Shown here: positions 39,519-52,008 of the stretch, piece by piece
How positions within the stretch are numbered: the stretch's first letter is position 1
Layout: each line of letters opens with the position of its first letter
Assembly (NCBI RefSeq): GCF_026547205.1
Contig: NZ_CP106877.1
Location: 2,072,771 to 2,136,770, forward strand
Reading direction: 5' to 3'
Source of the DNA: Fervidibacillus halotolerans
GTDB taxonomy: Bacteria; Bacillota; Bacilli; Bacillales; Caldibacillaceae
Length of the DNA: 64,000 bases
Position numbers and translations under genes: made by a program
The notes under the pieces: generated by a model
Told to the model about the DNA's origin: nothing
Seen by the model: only the letters and a program-made list of their open reading frames with translations
Database searches by the model: none

Positions 39519-41003
39519 CTATTCATCGATGTCCTTTTTCACTTTTTTTATTACATTTTTTCGATCAAAACGGGACGCCTTTTTCGTACGTAACTGATTA
39601 GGGCGTTTACTTTGTTTATAAAATGGTAAGCGAATGAATGCGTCTTTAAAATCTTGAAGGCGAGGTGGATAGATCGGTTCTAAGTACGGTCGACCTAATG
39701 ATGTTAATCGAATCATATGTGTAAGTAAAAAGGAAAAACAAAGGGAAATGCCAATCAATCCCCAAATATCTCCAACGAGCAAAAACGGAAACCGGAGCAA
39801 TCGGATCGTATTACCAATCCGATAAACGGGTGTCGTGAAAGAGGCAAGGGCGGCAAGGGCGACAAAAATAAGAAGAACATTACTCGTTAATCCCGCCTCT
39901 ACACTCGCTGTTCCAATTACGATTCCACCGACAATTCCGATCGTTTGTCCAACCTTCGTCGGTAGCCTAGCCCCGGCTTCCCGTAATAATTCAATTGTCA
40001 ATTCTAAAAATAATGCCTCAATAATCGGTGGAAAGGGAACGGCCCTTCTCGATGTAACTAAAATTCCAATCAAGTCTTGGGGAATCAGTTCATAATGGTA
40101 CGTCAATGTCGCAACATAAATTGGGGTAACAAGTACGGAAAAAGCCACGGCAAAAAATCGAATCAATCGAAAAAAAGAAGCAAGAATCCAATTTAAAAAA
40201 TAATCCTCAAAGGCACTAAAAAATTCCACGATTGTCACCGGACCGATAATGGCATGGGGAGAACCGTCCACAAGCAATACTACCTTTCCTTCGGACAACG
40301 TAGCCGCTACCCGATCCGGTCGTTCCGTATCTAAAAACTGTGGAAAGGGGGAATTTTGATTATCGGATATCATTTGAACGATATAGGAACTATCAGCAAT
40401 ATGATCCACTTCAAGATCCTTTATTCTCTGTCTCATCGTATTGATATTTGCTTCATTTGTTATCCCATCCAAATATAAGAGAACTATATTTGTTTTCGAT
40501 AAAGTTCCTACTTCCAATTGTTCAACAATCAATTCCTTTACTTGTAATCGTTTTCGTATTAAATTCAAATTTTCACTTAATGATTCGACAAAAGCTTCCT
40601 TTGGTCCGATAACGCTGAATTCTACTTCAGGAACAGTAATATTGCGAATATTTTCCTTTTTCGCCGAGATAAAGCAATACTGTTGTTCCTTTTCCAAGGT
40701 TAACATAACAAAGCCGTTTAAAAGTTTTTTTTCAATTTGGGACGTGTCGTCTGTCAACTGAAGATCTTCGATTGGAAGAATCGATTTGACATCTTCGAGT
40801 TTTGTCCACTCGTTTTCAAGTAAAAAAGGCAGGATGTGATCCCGGACGATTTTTTCATCAGTAACCGTTGTTAAAAAGGTTAACGTAAATGTAAGTTTTG
40901 TTATTTTATTTTCGTAACAAATCCTTTTATAATCTTGGGATTTTGTAAATACGGTTTTTATACTTTGAACAGATTGTTTTTTCCGTTTCATCGATTGAAA
41001 CAT
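39519..41003 (-). CDS. GerAA-type germinant receptor subunit A
   Basis: 494 residues (490 if the ATG at 40991, with a clearer ribosome site AAAAGG, is used). Large soluble N-terminal domain with LLYLDGITNEANINTMRQRIKDLEVD, then the conserved SPFPQFLDTERPDRVAATLSEGKVVLLVDGSPHAI and about five membrane helices, including EALFLELTIELLREAGARLPTKVGQTIGIVGG, a GerA hallmark. Basic C-terminal tail. First gene of the A-B-C tricistron, expressed in the forespore. Confidence 0.93.
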   Translation of the reverse strand: MFQSMKRKKQSVQSIKTVFTKSQDYKRICYENKITKLTFTLTFLTTVTDEKIVRDHILPFLLENEWTKLEDVKSILPIEDLQLTDDTSQIEKKLLNGFVMLTLEKEQQYCFISAKKENIRNITVPEVEFSVIGPKEAFVESLSENLNLIRKRLQVKELIVEQLEVGTLSKTNIVLLYLDGITNEANINTMRQRIKDLEVDHIADSSYIVQMISDNQNSPFPQFLDTERPDRVAATLSEGKVVLLVDGSPHAIIGPVTIVEFFSAFEDYFLNWILASFFRLIRFFAVAFSVLVTPIYVATLTYHYELIPQDLIGILVTSRRAVPFPPIIEALFLELTIELLREAGARLPTKVGQTIGIVGGIVIGTASVEAGLTSNVLLIFVALAALASFTTPVYRIGNTIRLLRFPFLLVGDIWGLIGISLCFSFLLTHMIRLTSLGRPYLEPIYPPRLQDFKDAFIRLPFYKQSKRPNQLRTKKASRFDRKNVIKKVKKDIDE

Positions 41004-41060
41004 CCTTTTCCCACTATTGAACGTTTACCCCAATGAAAGTTGCCGAATTTACTTCATATG

Positions 41061-41090
41061 TAGTATCTCCCTCGATAGGAAAATTATTAC
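41061..41090 (-). promoter_or_regulatory. Candidate sigma-G promoter of the ger operon
   Basis: Minus strand -35-like GTAATA (41085-41090), 17-base spacer, -10-like GATACTA (41061-41067; sigma-G -10 consensus CATNCTA-like). It is 58 bases upstream of the GerAA start. The -10 fits well, the -35 only partly. The remainder of 41004-41255 holds no gene. Confidence 0.45.
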
Positions 41091-41255
41091 GAATATCCAT
41101 CACTAGAAGAGGGACGATTTGAATGGATTGGTTTTCTTTCTTTTGTAACATCCCAATTAGGAGAAGAATAGTTTTACGTTTTCATTAGCTAGAACGCAAC
41201 TTAAATTTTCATCGACTTCCCCTTCTTTCCATATTCAGATAACCGAAAAAATGGT

Positions 41256-41290
41256 CAAAAAAACAGGGACTTTAAAAAGCCCCTGTTTTT
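41256..41290 (-). terminator. Rho-independent terminator of the glycolytic operon
   Basis: Minus strand AAACAGGG / CCCTGTTT stem followed by a T-run, 14 bases after the eno stop. Confidence 0.9.
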
Positions 41291-41303
41291 ATATGGTATT
41301 GAA

Positions 41304-44959
<3,656 letters not shown>

Positions 44960-44976
44960 TCACTTCTTTTCTTTGG

Positions 44977-45012
44977 AAAGGGAGATGAAAAAATGTTCCC
45001 CATCTCCCCTTT
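44977..45012 (-). other. Intercistronic hairpin between pgk and tpiA
   Basis: Minus strand AAAGGGGAGATG pairs with CATCTCCCTTT (one bulge). There is no long U-run, so it is more likely an mRNA processing or stability element than a full terminator. It shares the AAAGGGGAG core with the hairpin between gap and pgk. Confidence 0.65.
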
Positions 45013-45020
45013 TAAGGTGA

Positions 45021-46202
45021 TTATTTATCATCCAGTGCAGCAACACCTGGAAGAACTTTTCCTTCCATAAATTCTAAAGAAGCACCTCCACCTGTTGATA
45101 CGTGATCCATTTGATCTGCCAAGTGGAATTTTTCCACCGCTGCAGCAGAATCACCACCACCGATTATTGTAAAGGCATCTTTTGCGTCTGCCAAGCTTTG
45201 GGCGACCGCTTTCGTTCCTTCAGCAAATTTGTCAAATTCAAAGACGCCCATCGGTCCATTCCAAATAACGAGTTTGGAATTTAAAATGACATCTCGATAA
45301 AGTTCTTGGGTTTTCGGACCGATATCAAGTGCTTGCCAATCGGCAGGAATTTCGTCGATGGAAACGACCTTCGATTCTGCATCTTCAGCAAATTCTTTCG
45401 CAACGACTGCATCAACAGGCATATAAAATTTTACGCCCTTTTCATCTGCTTTTTTCATAAAGGATTTTGCCAATTCAATTTTATCTTCTTCTAAAAGGGA
45501 TTGACCAATTTCATAGCCTTTCGCTTTCACGAAAGTATAGGCTAAACCTCCACCGATAATCAAGTTGTCCACTTTATCAAGTAAATTCTCAATTACACCG
45601 ATTTTATCCTTAACTTTCGCACCACCGATAATGGCTGTAAATGGTCGTTTCGGATTTTCTAAAGCACCACCAAGAGCAGCAATTTCTTTTTCTAACAAAA
45701 ATCCGGATACAGCTGGCAAATGTTCCGCAATACCTGCTGTCGAGGCATGGGCCCGGTGAGCGGAACCGAAAGCATCGTTTACATAAATATCGGCAAGTTC
45801 TGCAAAAGCTTTGGCCAATTCAGGATCGTTTTTTGTTTCGCCCGGATAGAAGCGAACATTTTCTAATAATAGAACGTTCCCATCTTCCATTTTAGCAATT
45901 TCTGCTTTAACCGTATCTCCATATGCTTCGTCCATTTTTCGAACGTCTTTACCTAATAATTCAGCGAGACGTTTCCCTGCTTCCGTCAAGCGCATTTCTT
46001 CTACCACTTGACCTTTTGGACGTCCAAGGTGGCTTGCTAAAATAACCTTTGCACCTTGTTCTACCAAATATTGAATCGTCGGTAATGCGGCACGAATTCT
46101 CGTATCATCCGAAATTTTTCCATCTTGCATCGGCACGTTGAAATCGACACGGACAAATACTTTTTTTCCTTTTACATCAATATCTTTTACGGTTTTTTTC
46201 AT
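45021..46202 (-). CDS. pgk: Phosphoglycerate kinase
   Basis: 393 residues from the ATG at 46202 (AAGGGGG upstream). Catalyses ATP-yielding transfer from 1,3-bisphosphoglycerate. Substrate-binding N-terminal sequence [16 protein letters not shown], the HLGRP motif, [15 protein letters not shown] and the C-terminal nucleotide-loop [13 protein letters not shown] are typical. It lies between gap and tpiA and is flanked on both sides by hairpins. Confidence 0.98.
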   Translation of the reverse strand: MKKTVKDIDVKGKKVFVRVDFNVPMQDGKISDDTRIRAALPTIQYLVEQGAKVILASHLGRPKGQVVEEMRLTEAGKRLAELLGKDVRKMDEAYGDTVKAEIAKMEDGNVLLLENVRFYPGETKNDPELAKAFAELADIYVNDAFGSAHRAHASTAGIAEHLPAVSGFLLEKEIAALGGALENPKRPFTAIIGGAKVKDKIGVIENLLDKVDNLIIGGGLAYTFVKAKGYEIGQSLLEEDKIELAKSFMKKADEKGVKFYMPVDAVVAKEFAEDAESKVVSIDEIPADWQALDIGPKTQELYRDVILNSKLVIWNGPMGVFEFDKFAEGTKAVAQSLADAKDAFTIIGGGDSAAAVEKFHLADQMDHVSTGGGASLEFMEGKVLPGVAALDDK

Positions 46203-46249
46203 ATTCTCGGCCCCCTTATTATAATGAGAAGCTTTCGTCGAAAACATAC

Positions 46250-46287
46250 AAAGGGGAGAGGGGAATCGTGTGTCCCCGCTCCCCTTT
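46250..46287 (-). other. Intercistronic hairpin between gap and pgk
   Basis: Minus strand AAAGGGGAG-C-GGGG pairs with CCCC-T-CTCCCCTTT, a 13-bp stem with one mismatch and a 10-base loop. Followed by TTTGTATGTTTT, so partial termination is possible. Its core matches the pgk-tpiA hairpin. Confidence 0.7.
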
Positions 46288-46331
46288 TCGATCAGGTATT
46301 CCGATATGAATTTATTTCATGAAAGGAACGA

Positions 46332-47387
<1,056 letters not shown>

Positions 47388-48410
47388 TTACCCTTTTAAT
47401 ATCAATTTAGATACTGCTTCATCGGTGACAAGGATCGTATTTTTCGGCGCAATTTTCATATAAGCTTTGATCGCCTTTGCCTTCGATTCCCCACCAGCAA
47501 CAGCGTAAATCATATCGATTTTATTTAAATCCTCCAATTGCAATCCGATCGTTTGAACTTTGTGTACGACTTCACCATTTTCATTAAAATAATATCCGAA
47601 AGCTTCAGCAACGGCCTTTCCCTCAACGATTTTCCTCATATCATCTTCAGAAGTTTTTCTTCTTTTTGCCATCGTGATTGCTTCACCGATTCCGTGAATA
47701 ACGATATTGGCGGAACGGATTTTTGATAGCACTTCAAACACATACGGTTCATTCTTGAAAAATTCGTAAATATTTTCACTTACTTGATCGGGAACATATA
47801 ATACCATATGTTTTGAATTCGTTTTTTCAGCCATCACTTCGCAAATGGAATTCGCTTGGTTTTTCACATCTGTCCCAATTCCACCGCGTGCAGGGACGAA
47901 TAACAGTTCCTTATCACTAAAATCAGAAGTAAGAGCATCGGCAACTGCAGCAATTGTCGTTCCACCTGTCACAGCGATGATGTTTTGTTCCTTCAGATGG
48001 TCCTTCATATGATTTAAACAAGCGCGACCTAGTTCATATTTTACCCAAGATGATTCATCCGTATTTCCTGGGACGACGATACAATCCCTCGTTTGCAATG
48101 TCTTTTTTAGCGATCTTTCCAAATCGGAAACACCGGAAATATCTCTCATCATGGTCTCCAATTTTTCCAAAATTATTTTTCCATCTTCCGTCAATGACAT
48201 ACCGGCATTTGTTACAGAAACCAATTGTTGCTCTTTCAAAAACTGAATTTCCCCACGAAGGACCCGCTCTGTAATATGTAATGTTTGGGATAAATTCCTC
48301 CGACCGACGGGTTGCATGAAATTAATGGATCGAAGGATTTGGAATCGTTTTTGCATAACCTGAATAAGGTCGGGAATTATTCTTTTTTGAACATCAATGA
48401 TTGAATCCAT
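47388..48410 (-). CDS. cggR: CggR, central glycolytic genes repressor
   Basis: 340 residues of the SorC/DeoR family. N-terminal winged helix-turn-helix (~30-75: GRRNLSQTLHITERVLRGEIQFLKEQQLVSV), followed by the sugar-phosphate-binding domain in which fructose 1,6-bisphosphate acts as inducer in B. subtilis (AVTGGTTIAAVADALTS and GGIGTDVKNQANSICEVMA). It represses the cggR-gap-pgk-tpi-pgm-eno operon by binding upstream of its own gene; two operator-like sites lie at 48448-48564. ATG after AAGGAG. Confidence 0.95.
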   Translation of the reverse strand: MDSIIDVQKRIIPDLIQVMQKRFQILRSINFMQPVGRRNLSQTLHITERVLRGEIQFLKEQQLVSVTNAGMSLTEDGKIILEKLETMMRDISGVSDLERSLKKTLQTRDCIVVPGNTDESSWVKYELGRACLNHMKDHLKEQNIIAVTGGTTIAAVADALTSDFSDKELLFVPARGGIGTDVKNQANSICEVMAEKTNSKHMVLYVPDQVSENIYEFFKNEPYVFEVLSKIRSANIVIHGIGEAITMAKRRKTSEDDMRKIVEGKAVAEAFGYYFNENGEVVHKVQTIGLQLEDLNKIDMIYAVAGGESKAKAIKAYMKIAPKNTILVTDEAVSKLILKG

Positions 48411-48447
48411 CGGTAATTCTCCTTACTACAACTTTAATTTTTCATTG

Positions 48448-48483
48448 GACAATTAAAGTCCCGGTCAATACAATAATGTCCCG
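48448..48483 (-). promoter_or_regulatory. CggR operator-like site 1 (proximal)
   Basis: Minus strand CGGGAC-N6-GTAT-N4-CGGGAC-N6-TGTC. The known operator is CGGGAC-N6-TGTC-N4 repeated; spacing is exact, the second half-site is perfect and the first has lost its TGTC. It lies 38 bases upstream of cggR and probably forms the leader roadblock operator. Confidence 0.8.
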
Positions 48484-48528
48484 TCGATCCCAAAAAATAT
48501 ACGGGCTACCTCCGCCGTTTTTTAGTTG

Positions 48529-48564
48529 GTCGTATAAAGTCCTATATAGACCAATTATGTCCCG
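48529..48564 (-). promoter_or_regulatory. CggR operator-like site 2 (distal), overlapping a promoter
   Basis: Minus strand CGGGAC-N6-GGTC-N4-TAGGAC-N6-CGAC keeps the same spacing with 15 of 20 consensus positions. A candidate promoter, -35 TTCAAG, 17 bases, -10 CATAAT (48554-48559), overlaps it. Between the two operators lies a weak ACGG/CCGT hairpin with T-runs on both sides. Confidence 0.55.
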
Positions 48565-48627
48565 ATGATGTTAAAACTTGAACAACTTTTTCTTACATCT
48601 TTAGATTATCAAAAGTTCAATCGGAAT

Positions 48628-48873
48628 TCAACCTATTTCTACCATTAATTGTTTTTTTAACATTTCCTTAACAATTTTCCCCGACTGAAGGATTCGTCCT
48701 TCCAATTCTATCACTGGAACATACCAATCGTACAGTTCGATGAGTCTGTCATCTTCATCAATATCCCTCTTCTCCCACGTAATGGGAAGTTCTCCTTCTA
48801 ATTCTTTAAGGATCGATTCTGCCTCGTGGCAAAGATGGCAATTTTTTCGAGAATATACGATTATCTGTTTCAT
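48628..48873 (-). CDS. Glutaredoxin-like DUF836 family protein
   Basis: 81 residues. Thioredoxin-fold protein with the redox motif CHLC at residues 12-15 (VYSRKNCHLCHEAESIL) and a cis-Pro in YVPVIELEG, the small glutaredoxin-like family common in Firmicutes. No signal peptide. It lies between rpoN and cggR on the same strand, upstream of the cggR promoter; the distance from rpoN (188 bases) suggests its own promoter. Function unknown; a protein-thiol role is inferred. Confidence 0.8.
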   Translation of the reverse strand: MKQIIVYSRKNCHLCHEAESILKELEGELPITWEKRDIDEDDRLIELYDWYVPVIELEGRILQSGKIVKEMLKKQLMVEIG

Positions 48874-49061
48874 AAACTCCTCCTATATATCCTATACGTT
48901 TTCCTGACCATTTGTGTCTGTCACGGTAAATTCTTATTGTTTTTCATTTCACCTAATCGATCTAAGAAAAAATAAAAGTAAAAACATGGACTCGAAATGC
49001 ATATGATCGTTCAAAAGTTTATTTTCATGAAAGAAGGGGGATATATTATTATAACCCTTCC

Positions 49062-50378
49062 TCAATCAAACCGCTTTCGTTTTAAAGAAGGTGGGATATT
49101 GAGTTGCTCCCGATATTTAGCCACCGTTCTTCGTGATATGTGAATATCTTTCGTTCTTAAAATTTTCACAATTTCTTGATCGGAATACGGTTTTTTCTTA
49201 TTTTCCCCTTGGATAATTGAAACGAGTTGATGCTTTATATAGTCAGAAGACATGTCTTCACCCATTGGACCATTTTCAACCCTTTGACTAAATAACTGTC
49301 TAATGGGCATTGTTTTCACTGGCGTCCGAATAAATTTATTCTTAACCGTTCGGGAAACAGTCGATTCATGAACGTTGATCGCATCGGCAATTTCTTGCAT
49401 CGTCAGTGGCTTTAGTTCATCGGTTTCACCAAGCAAAAACAACTCTTGACGATCGATAATTTCTTTTACGACGGAAAGAATCGTTTTCCTTCTTTGTTCC
49501 ATGCTTTTTCGAATCCAATGGTATTGATCCACATGTTTTTGCATATATTTTCGTAATTCTTCCCTACCTGTCATTAACAACTGTTCATAATATGAGTCGT
49601 TGAAGGTTATACGGAAATAACGATCTTCATTTAACTGAATAAACCATTTTTCGCCCCGCTTTTCAATTGAAACATCTGGAATGACGTAAGATGGTTGTTC
49701 TTTGGAAAAAATCGAACCGGGTTTCGGATTTAATGATTGTACTTCATCAAATAATTGTTGAAGTTGTTGATAGGTCGTCCCTTCTTCCTGTACAATATCC
49801 TTCCATTTTTTATCCACAAATTTTTGAAAATGTCGGGAAAGGATTTGCACGTATGGATGATTCGAGGGGAATTTTCGCTTTAACTGTAATATCAAACATT
49901 CTTGTAAATTCCTTGCACCTACCCCAGGTGGATCCATTTGTTGAATGATTTCTAATATTCGTTTTCCTTCAAAGACAGAAATATTTAGGAGAGCACTTGC
50001 TTCTTCAATATCCATTTCCAAGTAACCGTTTTCATCAATGTTTAAAATTAGAAAATGGAGCCGCTTTTTCTCCCCTTCGGACAAAGGTAGGAATGTTAAT
50101 TGTTCACGAAGATGATCATACAATGTAACTCCATTACCCAGCGGCACGGTTTCTATTGGCATCCTTTGATTAAATCGATTTTGTTTCATAAAGTCATTGG
50201 GGTTAACTAACGAATGAAAATTAGATTCAATTTCAATCAATGGGTTTTCAACAGCCAGTTCTTCGAGAAATGATGCAAATTCCATAGTGGATAATTGCAG
50301 TAAAGAAATCGATTGAACGAGCTGTTGTGTCATATGTAATTGGGTCGTTTGTTGCTGAAGTAAATGGTTCCCAATCAA
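49062..50378 (-). CDS. rpoN: RNA polymerase sigma-54 factor (SigL/RpoN)
   Basis: 438 residues, TTG start after GGGGGGAG. N-terminal glutamine/leucine-rich activator-interacting region (LLQQQTTQLHMTQQLVQSISLLQLS, residues 6-30), core-binding domain with DPPGVGARNLQECL, and DNA-binding region with the RpoN box SRRTVAKYRE at residues 415-424. It directs transcription from -24/-12 promoters with enhancer-binding activators. I did not see a clear -24/-12 promoter within this window, so targets lie elsewhere. Confidence 0.97.
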   Translation of the reverse strand: MIGNHLLQQQTTQLHMTQQLVQSISLLQLSTMEFASFLEELAVENPLIEIESNFHSLVNPNDFMKQNRFNQRMPIETVPLGNGVTLYDHLREQLTFLPLSEGEKKRLHFLILNIDENGYLEMDIEEASALLNISVFEGKRILEIIQQMDPPGVGARNLQECLILQLKRKFPSNHPYVQILSRHFQKFVDKKWKDIVQEEGTTYQQLQQLFDEVQSLNPKPGSIFSKEQPSYVIPDVSIEKRGEKWFIQLNEDRYFRITFNDSYYEQLLMTGREELRKYMQKHVDQYHWIRKSMEQRRKTILSVVKEIIDRQELFLLGETDELKPLTMQEIADAINVHESTVSRTVKNKFIRTPVKTMPIRQLFSQRVENGPMGEDMSSDYIKHQLVSIIQGENKKKPYSDQEIVKILRTKDIHISRRTVAKYREQLNIPPSLKRKRFD

Positions 50379-50508
50379 TTTTCTCCCCCCTTATTAACAT
50401 TGTAATATAATTGATCAAAAATGAAATACCGTTAAAGAAAAAATTCACCTTTCTCCCTGTTGATTTTTTTCGACCAATCATATATAATAAGCTTTGTCAT
50501 TCTAAAAT

Positions 50509-50580
50509 GCCCTCGTGGTGTAACGGATAGCACGCAAGATTCCGGTTCTTGAAATGTGGGTTCGATTCCTGCCGAGGGCG
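50509..50580 (+). tRNA. tRNA-Arg, anticodon CCG
   Basis: Cloverleaf with acceptor stem GCCCTCG / CGAGGGC, D-arm, anticodon arm CAAGA-TTCCGGT-TCTTG (anticodon CCG, reads CGG) and T-arm GTGGGTTCGATTCCTGC. Discriminator base G; CCA is not encoded. Flanked upstream by TATAATAA and downstream by a terminator at 50586-50632. Confidence 0.95.
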
Positions 50581-50585
50581 TACAA

Positions 50586-50632
50586 AAAGACCTTGTTACA
50601 GTTGGTTTTTCAACTATGACAAGGTCTTTTTT
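50586..50632 (+). terminator. Rho-independent terminator of tRNA-Arg
   Basis: Perfect 11-bp stem AAAGACCTTGT / ACAAGGTCTTT with a 22-base loop that has its own CAGTTG/CAAC(T) pairing, followed by a T-run. Confidence 0.9.
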
Positions 50633-50735
50633 CGTTAGAATTTTAGACACTTTTCTACCAAGCAAGGAATATTTTCATGCTTTCGTTGATTCAATTATTT
50701 ATTATTTTTTGTTTTATACCTATCCTCCCCCATTT

Positions 50736-51299
50736 TTAGTCGAATAAAAAATACACATGAACGATACTGCAAAACTCAAATACATCCGCATCATTACTGT
50801 ATAAGAGTACATGATATTTTTTATTAAAGATTTTGTTACGATCCGCTATTACCTCAGCTAATATTTCTTGATTTGAATTTCTAAATACCCCTTTATCATT
50901 TTCCACTTTGAAAATAATTTTTTCCCCATTTATTTCGTATTCAAAACGACGCATTGACCCTACATCTGGAGAATATTTATCATATAAACCAAATGTTATT
51001 TTTTGATTATTCAGATCTATTTTTTCAGAAGACCACGTTTGTCTCCTTACACAGTCATTATTTACAGTTATTTTACACCTTACATTTCCATGTATATCTT
51101 TAGTAATTACATTTGAAAACGGTCCATTCCCTCTTCCAAGACTAATATTAATATAGTTTAAACATTCAAAGAATATTTCTAACCATCTATTTTTACGAAA
51201 TCGCTGAGTATAACCAATCATCTCGCCTTTAGAATTATAAATGATAACAGGCTTTCTTGATTTATTATAAAAATGAAATATTAAAGTATATTTTCTCAT
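50736..51299 (-). CDS. Tubby-like/LURP-like fold protein of unknown function
   Basis: 187 residues from the ATG at 51299 (AAAGGATGA upstream). No signal peptide or membrane helix. It begins with beta-rich sequence: LIFHFYNKSRKPVIIYNSKGEMIGYTQRFRKN, then KIDLNNQKITFGLYDKY, RFEYEINGEKIIFKVENDKG, ILAEVIADRNKIF. This alternation of strands with a glycine-rich turn (NGEKIIFK) resembles the tubby C-terminal-like domains found in Bacillus hypothetical proteins. I hold that as a fold suggestion, not a function. It lies in the tRNA-bounded island 50581-51818. Confidence 0.6.
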   Translation of the reverse strand: MRKYTLIFHFYNKSRKPVIIYNSKGEMIGYTQRFRKNRWLEIFFECLNYINISLGRGNGPFSNVITKDIHGNVRCKITVNNDCVRRQTWSSEKIDLNNQKITFGLYDKYSPDVGSMRRFEYEINGEKIIFKVENDKGVFRNSNQEILAEVIADRNKIFNKKYHVLLYSNDADVFEFCSIVHVYFLFD

Positions 51300-51416
51300 A
51301 TCGTTCATCCTTTAAATTCTAGTGTGCTAGATATCGCATAAGGGGATTAGAAATGTAAACTTGATGACGATGAAAGATAATAAGAAACAAAAACCTACGT
51401 TTGTTTTATAATCAAC

Positions 51417-51578
51417 TTATCGGACGACTACACTATTTCTATGAATACTAACCATATTAATTAAAAAGCAGATGAATAAAATAGACAATAAGAATATTCC
51501 AATGGTCACGAAAGAAAGTCCAATGCATATTATGAATGCCAAAATAAAAATCCATCCGATCTTCTTACCACAAACCTC
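51417..51578 (-). pseudogene. Fragment of a membrane protein gene
   Basis: An open minus-strand stretch of 53 codons reads VCGKKIGWIFILAFIICI... through LLSILFICFLINMV to SIHRNSVVVR and a stop, i.e. two hydrophobic segments with a basic tail. A stop precedes it and no in-frame start with a ribosome site exists, so it looks like the C-terminal debris of a lost gene inside the tRNA-bounded island. I do not recognise the family. Confidence 0.35.
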
Positions 51579-51818
51579 TTATTTGATTTATATATTAATA
51601 CCTATTTTTGTAAATTTACAAATAAATAATAATATTCAATTTGTGGATATGTCAATAATGGTTTGTGCTACGATCTTTTGTAAAATGAAGGAAGATCGAA
51701 CAGTCCCAGGAATGACATTTGATCTATAGAGAGTTGATATTTCTAAAATTCGTAGTTTAGTAAGTGATTCAGGCTCTGTCATTTTTAATAAATCCCGACT
51801 CCAGTATTCCGATTAACA

Positions 51819-51894
51819 ACCCTCGCTCTGTAGCCCTTCGATCGGACGCAAGATTCTAGTTGTTGTAATGTGGGTTCGATTCCTACCGAGGGTC
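51819..51894 (+). pseudogene. Degenerate copy of tRNA-Arg carrying a CUA anticodon
   Basis: Similar along its length to the tRNA at 50509-50580. Acceptor stem ACCCTCG / CGAGGGT is fully paired (A1-U72 replaces G1-C72), T-arm GTGGGTTCGATTCCTAC is intact, but the D-arm has ~4 extra bases and does not fold normally. The anticodon arm CAAGA-TTCTAGT-TGTTG has one mismatched pair and anticodon CUA, complementary to UAG. It keeps a terminator right behind it (51899-51928). Most likely a pseudogene made by a duplication such as att-site formation. Confidence 0.7.
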
Positions 51895-51898
51895 CTAA

Positions 51899-51928
51899 CC
51901 CCTTTACCTAGAGTAAAAGGGGCTTTTT
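51899..51928 (+). terminator. Terminator behind the pseudo-tRNA
   Basis: CCCCTTTAC pairs with GTAAAAGGGG (one bulge), then CTTTTTC. Together with the tRNA copy it repeats the tRNA-terminator layout at 50509-50632. Confidence 0.75.
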
Positions 51929-52008
51929 CTTTGTTTTGTCGTGATAAAATAGTTTAACTTTTTTACACAACGAATTGATTCGAAAATAAGAAAAGGACAT
52001 GAATCACA

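Noticed and set aside
51472..51729. 85-codon plus-strand frame in the tRNA-bounded island
   Set aside because: No ribosome site; it is mostly antisense to the membrane-protein fragment, and the hydrophobic reading makes more sense on the other strand.
51819..51894. Functional amber-suppressor tRNA
   Set aside because: The D-arm has extra bases and fails to pair, and the anticodon stem has a mismatch; a pseudogene is more likely.
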